From Actinopolyspora erythraea (GTDB taxonomy: Bacteria > Actinomycetota > Actinomycetes > Mycobacteriales > Pseudonocardiaceae): a stretch of 64,000 nt of DNA. Under the pieces are notes generated by a model. The model had not been told where the DNA came from. It saw nothing but the letters and a program-made list of their open reading frames with translations, and made no database searches. Made by a program: the position numbers and the translations under genes. Location of the stretch: contig NZ_CP022752.1 of NCBI RefSeq assembly GCF_002263515.1, forward strand, positions 3,100,001 through 3,164,000. Reading direction: 5' to 3'. Positions 53,414-62,253 of the stretch are shown here, piece by piece (position 1 is the first letter of the stretch; each line of letters opens with the position of its first letter).

Positions 53414-54619
53414 ATGGCTCGGCAACCCACGACGTCCTACCTCGACATCACCGGCGAGCACTTCCGCATGAACTCGGAAGAAGTCCGCAAAGCGCGAACC
53501 ACACACTGGTACGCGCGAACCGAATGGGGCATCGCCGTCCTGACCTACGAGGACAGCAGCTTCCTGCTGAAGCATCCCCAGCTGACCCAGGGTTCGGCGA
53601 AATGGCCGGCTCAACACGGAGTGGTCGGCGGGCGCTTCGACACGTGGTGGCAGAAGACGCTGCTCGTCCTAGAAGGAGACGAACACAACCGGATTCGGCG
53701 CCTGGTCAACCCGGCGTTCTCCGCGCGCCAGATAGAGCCGATGCACGACCGGTTCCGGTCGCTCGCGGACGAGCTGATCGACGACTGGATTGACCACGGA
53801 CAGACCGAGTTCGCCAGTCGTTTCGCCGCACCGTATGCGACAAGGATCCTGTGCATGATGCTGGGGATCGCCGAGCACGACTGGAAGAAGATCCACGAGC
53901 TCGCGGCCACCATCGGGCTCGGTCTCGGTGTCACCATCAAACAGAACATCGCTTCAATTGATGATGCCGTCGTCGAGCTCACTCGGTACGCGCAGTCCCT
54001 AGTCCAGAGTAGGAGAGAATCACCTCGGAGCGACATCCTCAGCACGTTGGTGGCGACGCGGGACGCCGACGCCGGAAAACTCTCGGACGAGGAGCTGGTC
54101 AATCTCGTCATCCTGCTCATCTTCGCGGGGATCGACACTACCCGAAACCAGCTAGCACTGAGTATCGATTCATTCTCGAGGCAGCCCGACCAGTGGGAGA
54201 AACTGGCCGCAGATCCTGATCGATACGCCACCAAGGCGGTCGAGGAAGCGCTTCGGGTCAACCCGATCGGCCGATGGATCTCGCGCGAAGCTGCGGAAAC
54301 CTTCCAGCACCGGGAGCGCACGATCGAGAAGGGTTCGACAGTGCATCTGTTCACCCTGATATCCGCCACCGATCCTGCCGAGTTCGGCAACCCGGACCGC
54401 ATCGACCTCGACGCCGAGCGCTCGCCGCATTTCGCGTTCGGTGGCGGGATACACCATTGCCTGGGCCATTTCGTCGCCAGGGCCGACATCGGTGTGGCGC
54501 TCTCGGCGATGGCCACGCGCATGACCGACCTGCGCATCGGAGAAGGCGCCGAGTGGCTGCCCGACTCCGGAAACACGGGTGCGGTCACGTTGCCGATCAC
54601 ATTCGCCCAGCGTCACTGA
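53414..54619 (+). CDS. Cytochrome P450
   Basis: 401 aa from ATG 53414 with GGAGAG seven bases upstream. I-helix LLIFAGIDTTRNQLAL, K-helix ExxR in VEEALRVNPIGRW, and heme loop FAFGGGIHHCLGHFVAR with the Cys ligand are all intact. No membrane anchor, as in soluble bacterial P450s. The ferredoxin and reductase genes follow immediately, so the complete redox chain is encoded. It probably oxidises the ectoine-like product or the ACP-bound acyl group. Confidence 0.93.
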   Translation: MARQPTTSYLDITGEHFRMNSEEVRKARTTHWYARTEWGIAVLTYEDSSFLLKHPQLTQGSAKWPAQHGVVGGRFDTWWQKTLLVLEGDEHNRIRRLVNPAFSARQIEPMHDRFRSLADELIDDWIDHGQTEFASRFAAPYATRILCMMLGIAEHDWKKIHELAATIGLGLGVTIKQNIASIDDAVVELTRYAQSLVQSRRESPRSDILSTLVATRDADAGKLSDEELVNLVILLIFAGIDTTRNQLALSIDSFSRQPDQWEKLAADPDRYATKAVEEALRVNPIGRWISREAAETFQHRERTIEKGSTVHLFTLISATDPAEFGNPDRIDLDAERSPHFAFGGGIHHCLGHFVARADIGVALSAMATRMTDLRIGEGAEWLPDSGNTGAVTLPITFAQRH

Positions 54620-54639
54620 GTTACTTTAGGGAGAACATC

Positions 54640-54837
54640 GTGAAGATCGTCGTCGACCAAGAAAAATGCCAGAATCACGGACTGTGCGCGATTTCGGCTC
54701 CGGCCAACTTCGCGCTCGACACTGACGGGAAGCTCCAGTACCACGAGTCGTTCAATGAGGAGAACATCGACGACATCGAGGACGCTGTCGACTCCTGCCC
54801 TCTGCAGGCCATCACTCTGAGTCGTGATGCAGCATGA
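54640..54837 (+). CDS. [3Fe-4S] ferredoxin
   Basis: 65 aa from GTG 54640 after GGGAGAAC. Cys10 and Cys16 (KCQNHGLC) plus Cys53 (SCPLQAI) make the three-cysteine pattern of P450-associated ferredoxins. It sits 20 bp after the P450 gene and overlaps the reductase gene by ATGA. Electron donor to the P450. Confidence 0.93.
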   Translation: MKIVVDQEKCQNHGLCAISAPANFALDTDGKLQYHESFNEENIDDIEDAVDSCPLQAITLSRDAA

Positions 54838-56057
54838 CTGTCGACGGGCCAGTGGTTGGCGTGGTCGGCACCGGTGTCGCCGGACTGCAGTCAGCGAACG
54901 CGGTACTCGAGCGCAATCCTGATGCCAGGATCGTCATCTTCGGAGACGAGACCCACCGCACCTACAACCGGCCGGGTCTGACAAAGAAGAGGTACCAACT
55001 ACTGGGGACCTCCGGCACGACCATCGCCGACGAACTGAAGGTCGATGGAGCCGCAAGCGACAGTGCGACCTGGCGCCTGGGTACGCGGGTCGAATCCGCC
55101 GACCTGTACAACAAGGTCCTGCAACTGAGGACCGGCGAGACATTCGACTACGACAGCCTCGTGATCGCCACAGGTGTACGCCCGCGGATCTCAGCCGAGG
55201 ACGCCAGGGAGTGCGCGATCCACGTGCACAAGACCCTGCGCGATCTCGACGACGCGCATCACATCCACCGTGAGCTCCGGACGGGCACGGAACTGACGAT
55301 CGTGGGGTCCGGATTCGTCGCCTGTGAGCTGGCCTCCCTAGCCACGGAGTACGGCTGTGCCGTCGTCATGCTGGAAGCGCGGCGAGGTGGCCCCTTCGAG
55401 CGCGTTCTGGGTGAACGCATCGCAACGGCGCTCGGGCGTTGGATGACCCGGAACGGCGTCACGTTCCTGACCGGCGATTCCGCGAGGGATCGGCTCTGCA
55501 ACGGCGATTCCTCGGCGCACTCGGAGCTCTCGTCGGACCGATCTCTGCTCGTCGAGGCGATCGGCAGTGTTCCCAACGTGGAATGGCTGCACGGGAACGG
55601 TCTGGATCTGTCCGACGGTGTGCGCGTCGACGGACACATGCGCGTGCCAGAATGCGCGGACGTGTACGCGGCTGGGGACGTCGCCCGCTACCCCGACCCG
55701 TGGACAGCGGAAAGCCTCACGCGCAGGGAGTTCTGGAAGAACGCGATCGACACCGGCGATCTCGCGGGTAGGTCGTTGGCGTCATCCCTGGGGTGCGGAT
55801 CGAAGATCTCCCATATCAGGTACTTCCCTCTCATGACCACCGAGGTCTTCGGACTGCGTATCCAGATCGCGGGAAACCCGAAGGCAGCCACCTCCATGGA
55901 GGTCGTCCGCGGAGATCTGGACCGGCTGGCTCACGGAGTGGTCGTCACGTTCTCGAAGGAGGATCTATTGGTCGGAGTCGCTTATCTGGACAAGGGTGCT
56001 CGACTCAACAGCATCTACATCGACCTTGTGAAAACGCTGAAGGCGCATCGGCGCTGA
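54834..56057 (+). CDS. FAD-dependent ferredoxin reductase
   Basis: 407 aa. VVGVVGTGVAGLQSANAVLE is the FAD-binding Rossmann motif, LVIATGVRPR the ATG motif, LTIVGSGFVACELASLATEY the NAD(P)-binding motif, and VYAAGDVARYPD the second FAD contact. This is the standard putidaredoxin-reductase-like layout. It reduces the adjoining ferredoxin. ATGA coupling ensures joint synthesis. Confidence 0.92.
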   Translation: MTVDGPVVGVVGTGVAGLQSANAVLERNPDARIVIFGDETHRTYNRPGLTKKRYQLLGTSGTTIADELKVDGAASDSATWRLGTRVESADLYNKVLQLRTGETFDYDSLVIATGVRPRISAEDARECAIHVHKTLRDLDDAHHIHRELRTGTELTIVGSGFVACELASLATEYGCAVVMLEARRGGPFERVLGERIATALGRWMTRNGVTFLTGDSARDRLCNGDSSAHSELSSDRSLLVEAIGSVPNVEWLHGNGLDLSDGVRVDGHMRVPECADVYAAGDVARYPDPWTAESLTRREFWKNAIDTGDLAGRSLASSLGCGSKISHIRYFPLMTTEVFGLRIQIAGNPKAATSMEVVRGDLDRLAHGVVVTFSKEDLLVGVAYLDKGARLNSIYIDLVKTLKAHRR

Positions 56058-56099
56058 TTCGGCTCATGCCGTACATAATTAATGATCAGGAGGATTATC

Positions 56100-56510
56100 A
56101 TGCAGGTTCGTAGGCTTTCGGACATCGAGGGCACAGATCGGGACGTCATGGCCGAATCCGGCACCTGGCGGAGCAAGCGCATCCTGCTCGCATCGGACGG
56201 GTTCGGTTACTCCGTAGCCGAGACCGTGGTCTATGCCGGCACCGAAACGGACATCTGCTACGCGAACCACGTGGAGGCGGTGTTCTGCATCTCCGGCAAG
56301 ATGATCCTGGTCGACCGGGACGAGGACGAGGAGCACGTCATCGAACCCGGCACCCTCCACATCCTCGACGATGCCGACAACCACACGATCAAGCCCATCG
56401 TCGACAGCACGTTCCTGTGCATCTTCACGCCGCCGCTGACCGGACGTGAGGACCACGACGAGAACGGCGTGTACCCGCTGCTGACCGACGAGAGCGTCGA
56501 ATCGAAGTAG
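56100..56510 (+). CDS. ectC: Ectoine synthase-like cupin
   Basis: 136 aa from ATG 56100 with AGGAGG six bases upstream. MQVRRLSDIEGTDRDV, ESGTWRSKRILLA, VYAGTETDICYANHVEAVFC and PPLTGREDHDENGVYPLL are EctC hallmarks. Of the three metal ligands known in Paenibacillus lautus EctC (Glu57, Tyr85, His93), Glu59 and His95 are present. The Tyr position, however, reads GTLHILD, with His87. EctC closes the tetrahydropyrimidine ring by water elimination. The substitution, in a locus with a non-standard EctA, points to a changed metal site or substrate. Confidence 0.93.
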   Translation: MQVRRLSDIEGTDRDVMAESGTWRSKRILLASDGFGYSVAETVVYAGTETDICYANHVEAVFCISGKMILVDRDEDEEHVIEPGTLHILDDADNHTIKPIVDSTFLCIFTPPLTGREDHDENGVYPLLTDESVESK

Positions 56511-56554
56511 GTCATCGCCCATACCGCATTCCCGTTCGGAAAGAGGCGAGGTTC

Positions 56555-56668
56555 GTGTTCGCTCTGTGGATCGTTCTGCTCAGTGTGAGTGGCCTGGGCG
56601 TACTCCTGGCCGGTGGAGCCGCAGCCTGGGCCCACACCCGAGGCAGGAGGACGACCGATGAGTCGTGA
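56555..56668 (+). CDS. Small single-pass membrane protein
   Basis: 37 aa from GTG 56555 (FALWIVLLSVSGLGVLLAGG, a membrane helix, then an Arg-rich tail), preceded by GAAAGAGGCGAGG. It overlaps the start of the next gene by 11 bp. Too short for homology to be judged; it may be a membrane anchor or a leader that couples translation to the oxidoreductase gene. Confidence 0.4.
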   Translation: MFALWIVLLSVSGLGVLLAGGAAAWAHTRGRRTTDES

Positions 56669-57638
56669 CATGCCGCAGTTCAGTGTGGTCGTGGCCGGGC
56701 GGGAAGACGATCGCCCGCCCACCGAGGCCCTCGCGGTGGCCCGACTGGCCGACCAGTTGGGTTACCGGCATCTGTGGGTCGGGGAAAGCGGGCCCACCTG
56801 GGACGGATTTGCCCTGGCCACCGCAATCGGGCAGGTCACAAGCCAAATAGCGATGACCATCGGGCCGCTACCGGTATCGCTACGCGACCCGGCCACGATT
56901 ACCCGCGCCGCGGCCTCGGTCGCCACCCTGTCCGCACGCCCGATCGGGATCGCGGTGGGCACCTCCAGCACCCGAATCGTGGAGGGGATCCATCACCGCC
57001 CCCGAGCCCGCCCGGCCACCGTGCTGGCCGAGACCTCTCAGGTCCTGGCTCGATCGCTGCACGACTCCGATGACCAGGAGCTGCGGGCACACGGGTTTCG
57101 GCGGCGGCTTTCCCCACCTGATGGTGGCCTGACCGTGGCGGCCTTCGGCGAGCGGGCGATCGCCGTCGCGGCCCGGTATGCCGACTGGATGCTGCTCGAC
57201 CTGGTCTCTCCCGAGCAGGTAGCCGGTCTGCGGTGCAAGCTCGACGCCGCTGCGCGGGCCGCCGGTACTCGCCCGCCGCGCTTAGCCGCATGGCTGCCGG
57301 TCGCCGTCGACCCCGACGAGGGTGCCTATACCCAGATCCTGGGCAGCATCGCCGGGTATCTGACCGTGCGCGGCTACGCCGACATGTTTACTCAGGCCGG
57401 TTACGGCCACGCCGTCCATCTCGCCCACACAGGCGCCGACCGCGACCAGCTGATCCAAGCGCTCCCGCAGGAAGCCGCACACGATGTCGGCCTCGTCGGG
57501 AATATGACTACTGTGCGCGCCCGCGGCCAGGCTTACCATCAGGCCGGCCTCGACGAGATCGCCATCCTGCCCGCTACCAGAAGCGACCACCACGGCCAAC
57601 GCACTCTCGGCGCGCTCGCCTCGCCGCACGCGCCTTAA
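56658..57638 (+). CDS. LLM-class (F420-dependent) oxidoreductase
   Basis: 326 aa from ATG 56658 with GGAGG at 56646-56650. VARLADQLGYRHLWVGESGP, TIGPLPVSLRDPATITRAAA and VAAFGERAIAVAARYADWML are characteristic of the luciferase-like TIM-barrel oxidoreductases that use F420H2 or FMN. Located just after ectC, it may reduce or oxidise the ectoine analogue, or belong to the short insertion that also carries decayed resolvase and pobA-like pieces. The substrate is unknown. Confidence 0.83.
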   Translation: MSRDMPQFSVVVAGREDDRPPTEALAVARLADQLGYRHLWVGESGPTWDGFALATAIGQVTSQIAMTIGPLPVSLRDPATITRAAASVATLSARPIGIAVGTSSTRIVEGIHHRPRARPATVLAETSQVLARSLHDSDDQELRAHGFRRRLSPPDGGLTVAAFGERAIAVAARYADWMLLDLVSPEQVAGLRCKLDAAARAAGTRPPRLAAWLPVAVDPDEGAYTQILGSIAGYLTVRGYADMFTQAGYGHAVHLAHTGADRDQLIQALPQEAAHDVGLVGNMTTVRARGQAYHQAGLDEIAILPATRSDHHGQRTLGALASPHAP

Positions 57639-57675
57639 ACCCGGACGTAACGACGGAAGACGGGGCGAATATGCA

Positions 57676-57905
57676 GGGAACGCGGCGTCATCCTGGCCAC
57701 CTTCACCGAGTTCGAGGTCAACCTCCTGCGGGCCAGAACGAAGGAAGGCATGGCCGTGGTCAAAGCCAAAGGAAAGCTGCGCGGCAAGCAGCCCAAGCTC
57801 TCGACGAAGCAGCAGCGCGAGCTCATGCGCATGTACGGCACTGGCGAGTACACATCGCCGACCTCGCCGAAGTCTTCACCACCGGCAGTGCCCGTACCAC
57901 TGGAT
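57676..57905 (+). pseudogene. Serine resolvase C-terminal fragment
   Basis: ILATFTEFEVNLLRARTKEG and MAVVKAKGKLRGKQPKLSTK are the linker helix and start of the DNA-binding domain of TnpR/Hin-type recombinases. A one-base shift at about 57852 moves the final HTH (TIADLAEVFTTG) to another frame. The catalytic N-terminus is absent. Confidence 0.75.
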
Positions 57906-58365
57906 CACCATCATGGCCGCCGTACCGCCGTCGACCAGCGAGCTGATCTACGCCGTGCACCAGGACGGCTTCGCCGGGCACATGCTGCGGACTCCGGAGG
58001 TCGGCCGTTTCCACCTGCAGTGCGCCCCGACTGCCACCACACGGGACTGGCCGCAAGAGCGGATCGAAGCGGAACTGTGCTACCGGCTGGCCATCGGCGA
58101 TGCTCTGGCGCTGGGCGATGCGCTCAGGTCGCGGTTGCATGACGGGGATACCACCGGTCTGGACATCTACTCCGACCGCAGATTGCGCGTGGTCTGGCAG
58201 GCTCAGCAGTTCGCCGACTGGCTGCTGCACCTGATCAACCTCTCCGCCGAGGATTCCGCCTTCACTCATCAGTTGGCCCGCTCTCGGCTCGCCGAGCTGC
58301 GCAGGAAACAGGAACGAGCAAGTGGCCCGATGGTTCGCCGAGAACTATGTGGGAATTGAGGAGTG
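57906..58365 (+). pseudogene. 4-hydroxybenzoate 3-monooxygenase (pobA-like) fragment
   Basis: PPSTSELIYAVHQDGFAGHM and FHLQCAPTATTRDWPQERIE match the substrate-binding part of PobA. A join then jumps to YRLAIGDALALGDALRSRL, GLDIYSDRRLRVVWQAQQFA and WLLHLI of the C-terminal helices, so the FAD-binding GDAAHxxPP region is deleted. A final frameshift splits the end (AENYVGIEE is in another frame). The open frame 57913-58359 is not a functional enzyme. Confidence 0.7.
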
Positions 58366-58369
58366 AACG

Positions 58370-59716
58370 ATGAGCCTGTTAATCCAGAAGTTCGGCGGTA
58401 CCTCGGTGGCGGACCCAGAAAGTCTGCGCAACGCCGCGCGGCGGATCGCCACCGCGCGGGAGGCCGGCCACTCGGTGGTGGCCGTCGTCTCGGCGATGGG
58501 CGGGTCCACCGACGGCCTGGTCGGCCTAGCGGCCCAGCTCTCACAACGACCCGCCGATCGGGAACTGGATCTGCTGCTCAGCACCGGGGAACTGGCGTCG
58601 GCCTCGGCGCTGTCGATCGCACTGTGTGAGGTGGGTGTCAGCGCAGTGTCGTTCACCGGTCATGACGCCGGGATCATCACCGACGGTGTACACGGCCGGG
58701 CGCGCATCGTCGACGTCGACCCTTCGTTGCTGGAAATGCATCTCGATGAGGGCACAGTGCCGGTTGTGACCGGCTTCCAGGGGATTTCGAGTACTAGCGG
58801 CGAGCTCACAACGCTGGGTCGCGGCGGCTCGGACACCACCGCGGTCGCGCTGACCGCAGCACTGGGCGCAACAGCCTGCGAGATCTACACCGACATCGAG
58901 GGCGTGTTCACCGCCGACCCCCGCTACGTACCGGGCGCTTACAAGCTCGACTGCCTTGCCTACGAAGACATGTGCGAGCTCGCCGTCGGCGGTGCGAAGA
59001 TCCTCGCGCACTCGTCGGTGGAATACGCCAGCACTTACCAGGTGCCGGTGCACGTCCGCTCCAGCTTCGACACCTCCGACGGCACATGGGTGAACAACCA
59101 CTTCTGCGGCGGTCCGGCGGAGATCTTCAGCGAACGCTTCGTACCCACCGGTGTCGCGCACCAGACTGGACAGTCACACTGCAGACTCGGCGGTGTCGAA
59201 GAAGGTACGGCCGCCGCGGTGTTCGCTGCGCTGGCCGACGCCGCCATCCCCTTGGACATGGTCAGCTTCCGCACCCAAGAGGACGCCCTGCTGTTCACCG
59301 TGCAGACTGGCGACCAGCCGCGGGTGAGTGGTGTGCTCGGCGAAATGCCTCGCGGCACCTTCACCTCGTGCGACTGGTCGGAGCCGGTTGGCAAGGTCTC
59401 CCTGGTCGGGCGGGCGCTCAGCGCGCACCCGCGGATACTGTCGCAGGTGCTGGAGTCCCTGCGCGATAGCGGCGTGGCACTTGGCGACGTGGCCGTCTAC
59501 GCCAAGCGTATTTCGGTGACCTGCCGTGAGGACGCCGTGATCAGTGCGGTCGCGACGTTACACAAGGCGTTCCTGGAGCGGCAGCAGGAGAACGCCGGCA
59601 CCGGATTGGCCAGGCTGGGCTGGCAGGCGTCGAAGGCTCTGCCAGCGCGGCGTCCGGACAAGGCCATGCGTGCGGCCGGGAACACGTTGGTGCGGACTGC
59701 GAAACGAGCGAACTGA
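58370..59716 (+). CDS. ask: Aspartate kinase
   Basis: 448 aa from ATG 58370 with GAGGAG at 58358-58363. IQKFGGTSVADPESL (nucleotide site), TGFQGISSTSGELTTLGRGG, SDTTAVALTAALGA and CEIYTDIEGVFTADPR are aspartokinase signatures. The C-terminal ~170 residues hold two ACT-type regulatory folds (GVAHQTGQSHCRLGGVEEGT; VSLVGRALSAHPRILSQVLE). It phosphorylates aspartate, the first step to aspartate semialdehyde, the EctB substrate. An aspartokinase near ect genes is common (Ask_Ect) and supports a dedicated precursor supply. No asd gene is in the window. Confidence 0.93.
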   Translation: MSLLIQKFGGTSVADPESLRNAARRIATAREAGHSVVAVVSAMGGSTDGLVGLAAQLSQRPADRELDLLLSTGELASASALSIALCEVGVSAVSFTGHDAGIITDGVHGRARIVDVDPSLLEMHLDEGTVPVVTGFQGISSTSGELTTLGRGGSDTTAVALTAALGATACEIYTDIEGVFTADPRYVPGAYKLDCLAYEDMCELAVGGAKILAHSSVEYASTYQVPVHVRSSFDTSDGTWVNNHFCGGPAEIFSERFVPTGVAHQTGQSHCRLGGVEEGTAAAVFAALADAAIPLDMVSFRTQEDALLFTVQTGDQPRVSGVLGEMPRGTFTSCDWSEPVGKVSLVGRALSAHPRILSQVLESLRDSGVALGDVAVYAKRISVTCREDAVISAVATLHKAFLERQQENAGTGLARLGWQASKALPARRPDKAMRAAGNTLVRTAKRAN

Positions 59717-59791
59717 TCGACACCAGGGGCCTGAGTCTGATGAGCTCTTGTGATCGAGTGACCTAAATTCGGTCGGGGTTGTGGTGGGTGG

Positions 59792-60985
59792 TCACTGGTT
59801 ATGGTGGCTGGGGACGTAACGGTTCCAGGCTCCTCCGGTTTCGGTCAGGACGCGGGTGGTGTGTTTGTCGTGGAAGCCGAGCATGGTGGCGACGACGGGT
59901 GCTGGGGCTTGGAGCACGAGGTGGCGCAGGGCTGAGGTGCGTCCGGTTTGGATGGGGATCTCGTGGCGGCGGAGGGCGTCGCCGAGGCTGCGGTGCTGGA
60001 GAGGTTGGCCCGGTTGGCGGCCGGGGAACAGCCAGTTCGATTCGTGATTCGCTTCTGTGGAGGTGGTGTGTTCGGTGAGCAGGTCGTCCAGTAGGGCGGG
60101 TGCGGGTGTGGGGGACTCGCCGAGGTTTAGGAGAACGTCGTCGTGATGGGTGATCACGTCGTGGGTGGTCATTCGGGCGATGCGGCTGATGAGTTGAGCG
60201 TAGAGCAGCACGAGCAGTCCCGCGACGCGTTCCCGCAGCGGGATCGTGTGGTCGGTGGCGAGTCTGCGAACACGGACGAGTCGGTGGTGTTGGGCCATCG
60301 GTGTGGGGTTGGCGGTGGTTTTCCAGGTCCAGCTCAGTCGGGGCATGTGTCCGGCCCGCATAGCCACGCGCAGGAACGCTTGGGCGGGCCGACGGGGCGC
60401 GTTGTGCTCGGAGTGCCAGACGTCGAGGTCGACCTGAGTGCAGTCCGCGAGGCTGGTTCCTGATTCGTCAAGCCAGTTCAGGAAGTCGATGGCACGGTTG
60501 ACGCGTTGACGGGCTTCGTTCGTTGTGGTGGAACGTAGGGAACCGTTCTCGGCCTTTCGTCGTAGTCGTCGTAGTTCGTTCCAGGCCGCGAAGCAGTGGA
60601 TGAGTTGGGCGTGTTCGGAGCGTTCATGCTGGTCAAGCGTTGAGTCAGCCAGCGCTCGAAAAGTATGAGCTGCTTGTCTGCGTGGGGCAGGACACCGTGG
60701 TGGGTAAGCAACTCGCGGACGAAGGAGGCTGTGCGCCAGTCCGACAGTCCAGCCAGTGCTTCGTGCGTCATAGGAAGCTCTCCACGAGCCAAGATCTCAG
60801 CAGAGCAGGCCGCGTGACCACGCCAGCCAGCCCAGTTCTCGTTTCGGGCGCCGACTCTCCAGGACCCCTTCCAGCACTGGCACCAGTTCCGGGCGGATCT
60901 GCCCGGTGCCGTCATCGAGGATGCAAGCGTGACGCCATATTGTGTCGGGCACCGGCTGTTGCCGGTGTGTTCTCGGCTGTGTTGA
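59792..60985 (-). pseudogene. Decayed tyrosine-recombinase-like gene
   Basis: Joining frames gives LGWLAWSRGLLC, then MTHEALAGLSDWRTASFVRE, HERSEHAQLIHCFAAWNELR, NRAIDFLNWLDESGTSLADC and LTRLRR-like linkers. The last 190 residues follow (WLFPGRQPGQPLQHRSLGDA, APVVATMLGFHDKHTTRVLT). This matches a class of actinobacterial XerC/D-like proteins. Frame changes near 60635 and 60800 and an in-frame TGA show decay. No attachment-site repeats were recognised. Confidence 0.65.
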
Positions 60986-61165
60986 TGCCTACGCGGACCA
61001 GTCGTTGGCCGCAAGCCCTCACACGAGTTTCTTCGCTCGTTCCTCGCTGCGAAACATCGCGTTCTTCGGGGCTTGCTGCCGCCTCCCGCTCCGCGTCGAG
61101 TCGGCATCAGCCGAGAACACAATGACCGGCCACACGAGGGCGGTCTCTGCTTGGAAGGAGCACCG

Positions 61166-61429
61166 ATGAATTCTCCGTCGCGTCCTCATACGGTCCCTGA
61201 ACACGCGGAATGGACTGGGCGTGCCTGGTTTTCCTATGAGGGTGCCGATGAGGAGGGGATGCCTATCTTCCGGGAGTACTGCCCGTCCTGTGGGGAAGCC
61301 ATAACGATCAAGGTCAACGGGCGCTGCCGGGCCTGCCATGAGGCCATCCTGCTGCCCGTTTCCGAAGTTGGGCTCGCCGATACTGGTGAACGCTGGTCGG
61401 AGATCTACCTCGGAATCAGCGACGAGTAA
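61166..61429 (+). CDS. Small zinc-ribbon protein
   Basis: 87 aa from ATG 61166 with AAGGAG five bases upstream. CPSCGEAITIKVNGRCRACH is a four-Cys/His zinc ribbon. The N-terminal part (TGRAWFSYEGADEEGMPIFR) has no known match. It may be a nucleic-acid- or protein-binding adaptor. It stands 121 bp before the SLOG gene on the same strand, so they could be co-transcribed. Confidence 0.6.
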   Translation: MNSPSRPHTVPEHAEWTGRAWFSYEGADEEGMPIFREYCPSCGEAITIKVNGRCRACHEAILLPVSEVGLADTGERWSEIYLGISDE

Positions 61430-61549
61430 CGCCGACACTGGGGGTCCGCTCGCGTTTCTGTGATGCGAGTAGTAGCGGACAGGACACAGCTCTGCCAACC
61501 AGGCAGGGAATCCCGGAGAGGTTCGGGCAGAACGACGAGGAGGAGCGGG

Positions 61550-62068
61550 ATGGAACATGTCCCGCCATGGGGTCGGGTTGCCTGTACTGGGCACCGACCA
61601 CAGCATTTGCCGACCGGCAGTCAGCAGTGGCTGTTCGGCGAGTTCGTTCGGATCGCGGTGCGGTTGCGGGAGGAGTATGGCACCACGATTGCCCTCAGCG
61701 GGGGATCAGCGGGAGCGGATCTGCTGTGGGCGGAAGCCGCTCAGGAGGCTGGGTTGACGACGTGGCTCTACCTTCCCTGCCCAGACCTGGATGCGCGGTG
61801 GGCGCGGCCCTGGCGGAACCGGCTGGCCGCAGCCGTCGATGGGGCAGGCCGAGTGGTCATGCTCGGCACGCGCTACTGCGTGCAGCTGCTGCACGAGCGC
61901 AACGCCCGGCTCGTCGCCGACAGCGAGGCCGTAGTCGCCGCCCACGATCCCTGCCACCGTAGCGGAGGAAGCCTGTCGACGATGCGTCGTGCCTGGGACC
62001 AACATCGCCCGATCCTCCGCGTGGATGTGCGTAACCGCCGCACCACGTTCGTGACCAGACGCCCGTGA
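61550..62068 (+). CDS. SLOG/DprA-fold protein (YpsA-like)
   Basis: 172 aa from ATG 61550 after GAGGAGGAG. VACTGHRPQHLPTGSQQ and TTIALSGGSAGADLLWAEAA are the nucleotide-binding GxR and GGxxGxD motifs of the SLOG (Smf/DprA-LOG) superfamily, close to the YpsA/DUF1273 branch. SLOG proteins bind nucleotide-derived ligands and often act in stress or defence signalling. The role here is unknown. Confidence 0.7.
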   Translation: MEHVPPWGRVACTGHRPQHLPTGSQQWLFGEFVRIAVRLREEYGTTIALSGGSAGADLLWAEAAQEAGLTTWLYLPCPDLDARWARPWRNRLAAAVDGAGRVVMLGTRYCVQLLHERNARLVADSEAVVAAHDPCHRSGGSLSTMRRAWDQHRPILRVDVRNRRTTFVTRRP

Positions 62069-62253
62069 CCTCGATGCCTCTTTTTAGCTGAAAACATCGT
62101 GCACGGCACCGGCCAGCGCAGTCTCTTCCCCAGCTATGTCAGCACCGCGTCGACGACGGGGTGCTGTGTGGATGAGGGTGCCGGACATTTCCCGTATCCG
62201 GACATGTCACCAACGACGCCCGGCATTAACGCCGTGTAGTCCACGCCGCGTCG

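Noticed and set aside
57913..58359. An intact flavoprotein gene
   Set aside because: The FAD-binding part is deleted and the C-terminus is frameshifted relative to PobA.
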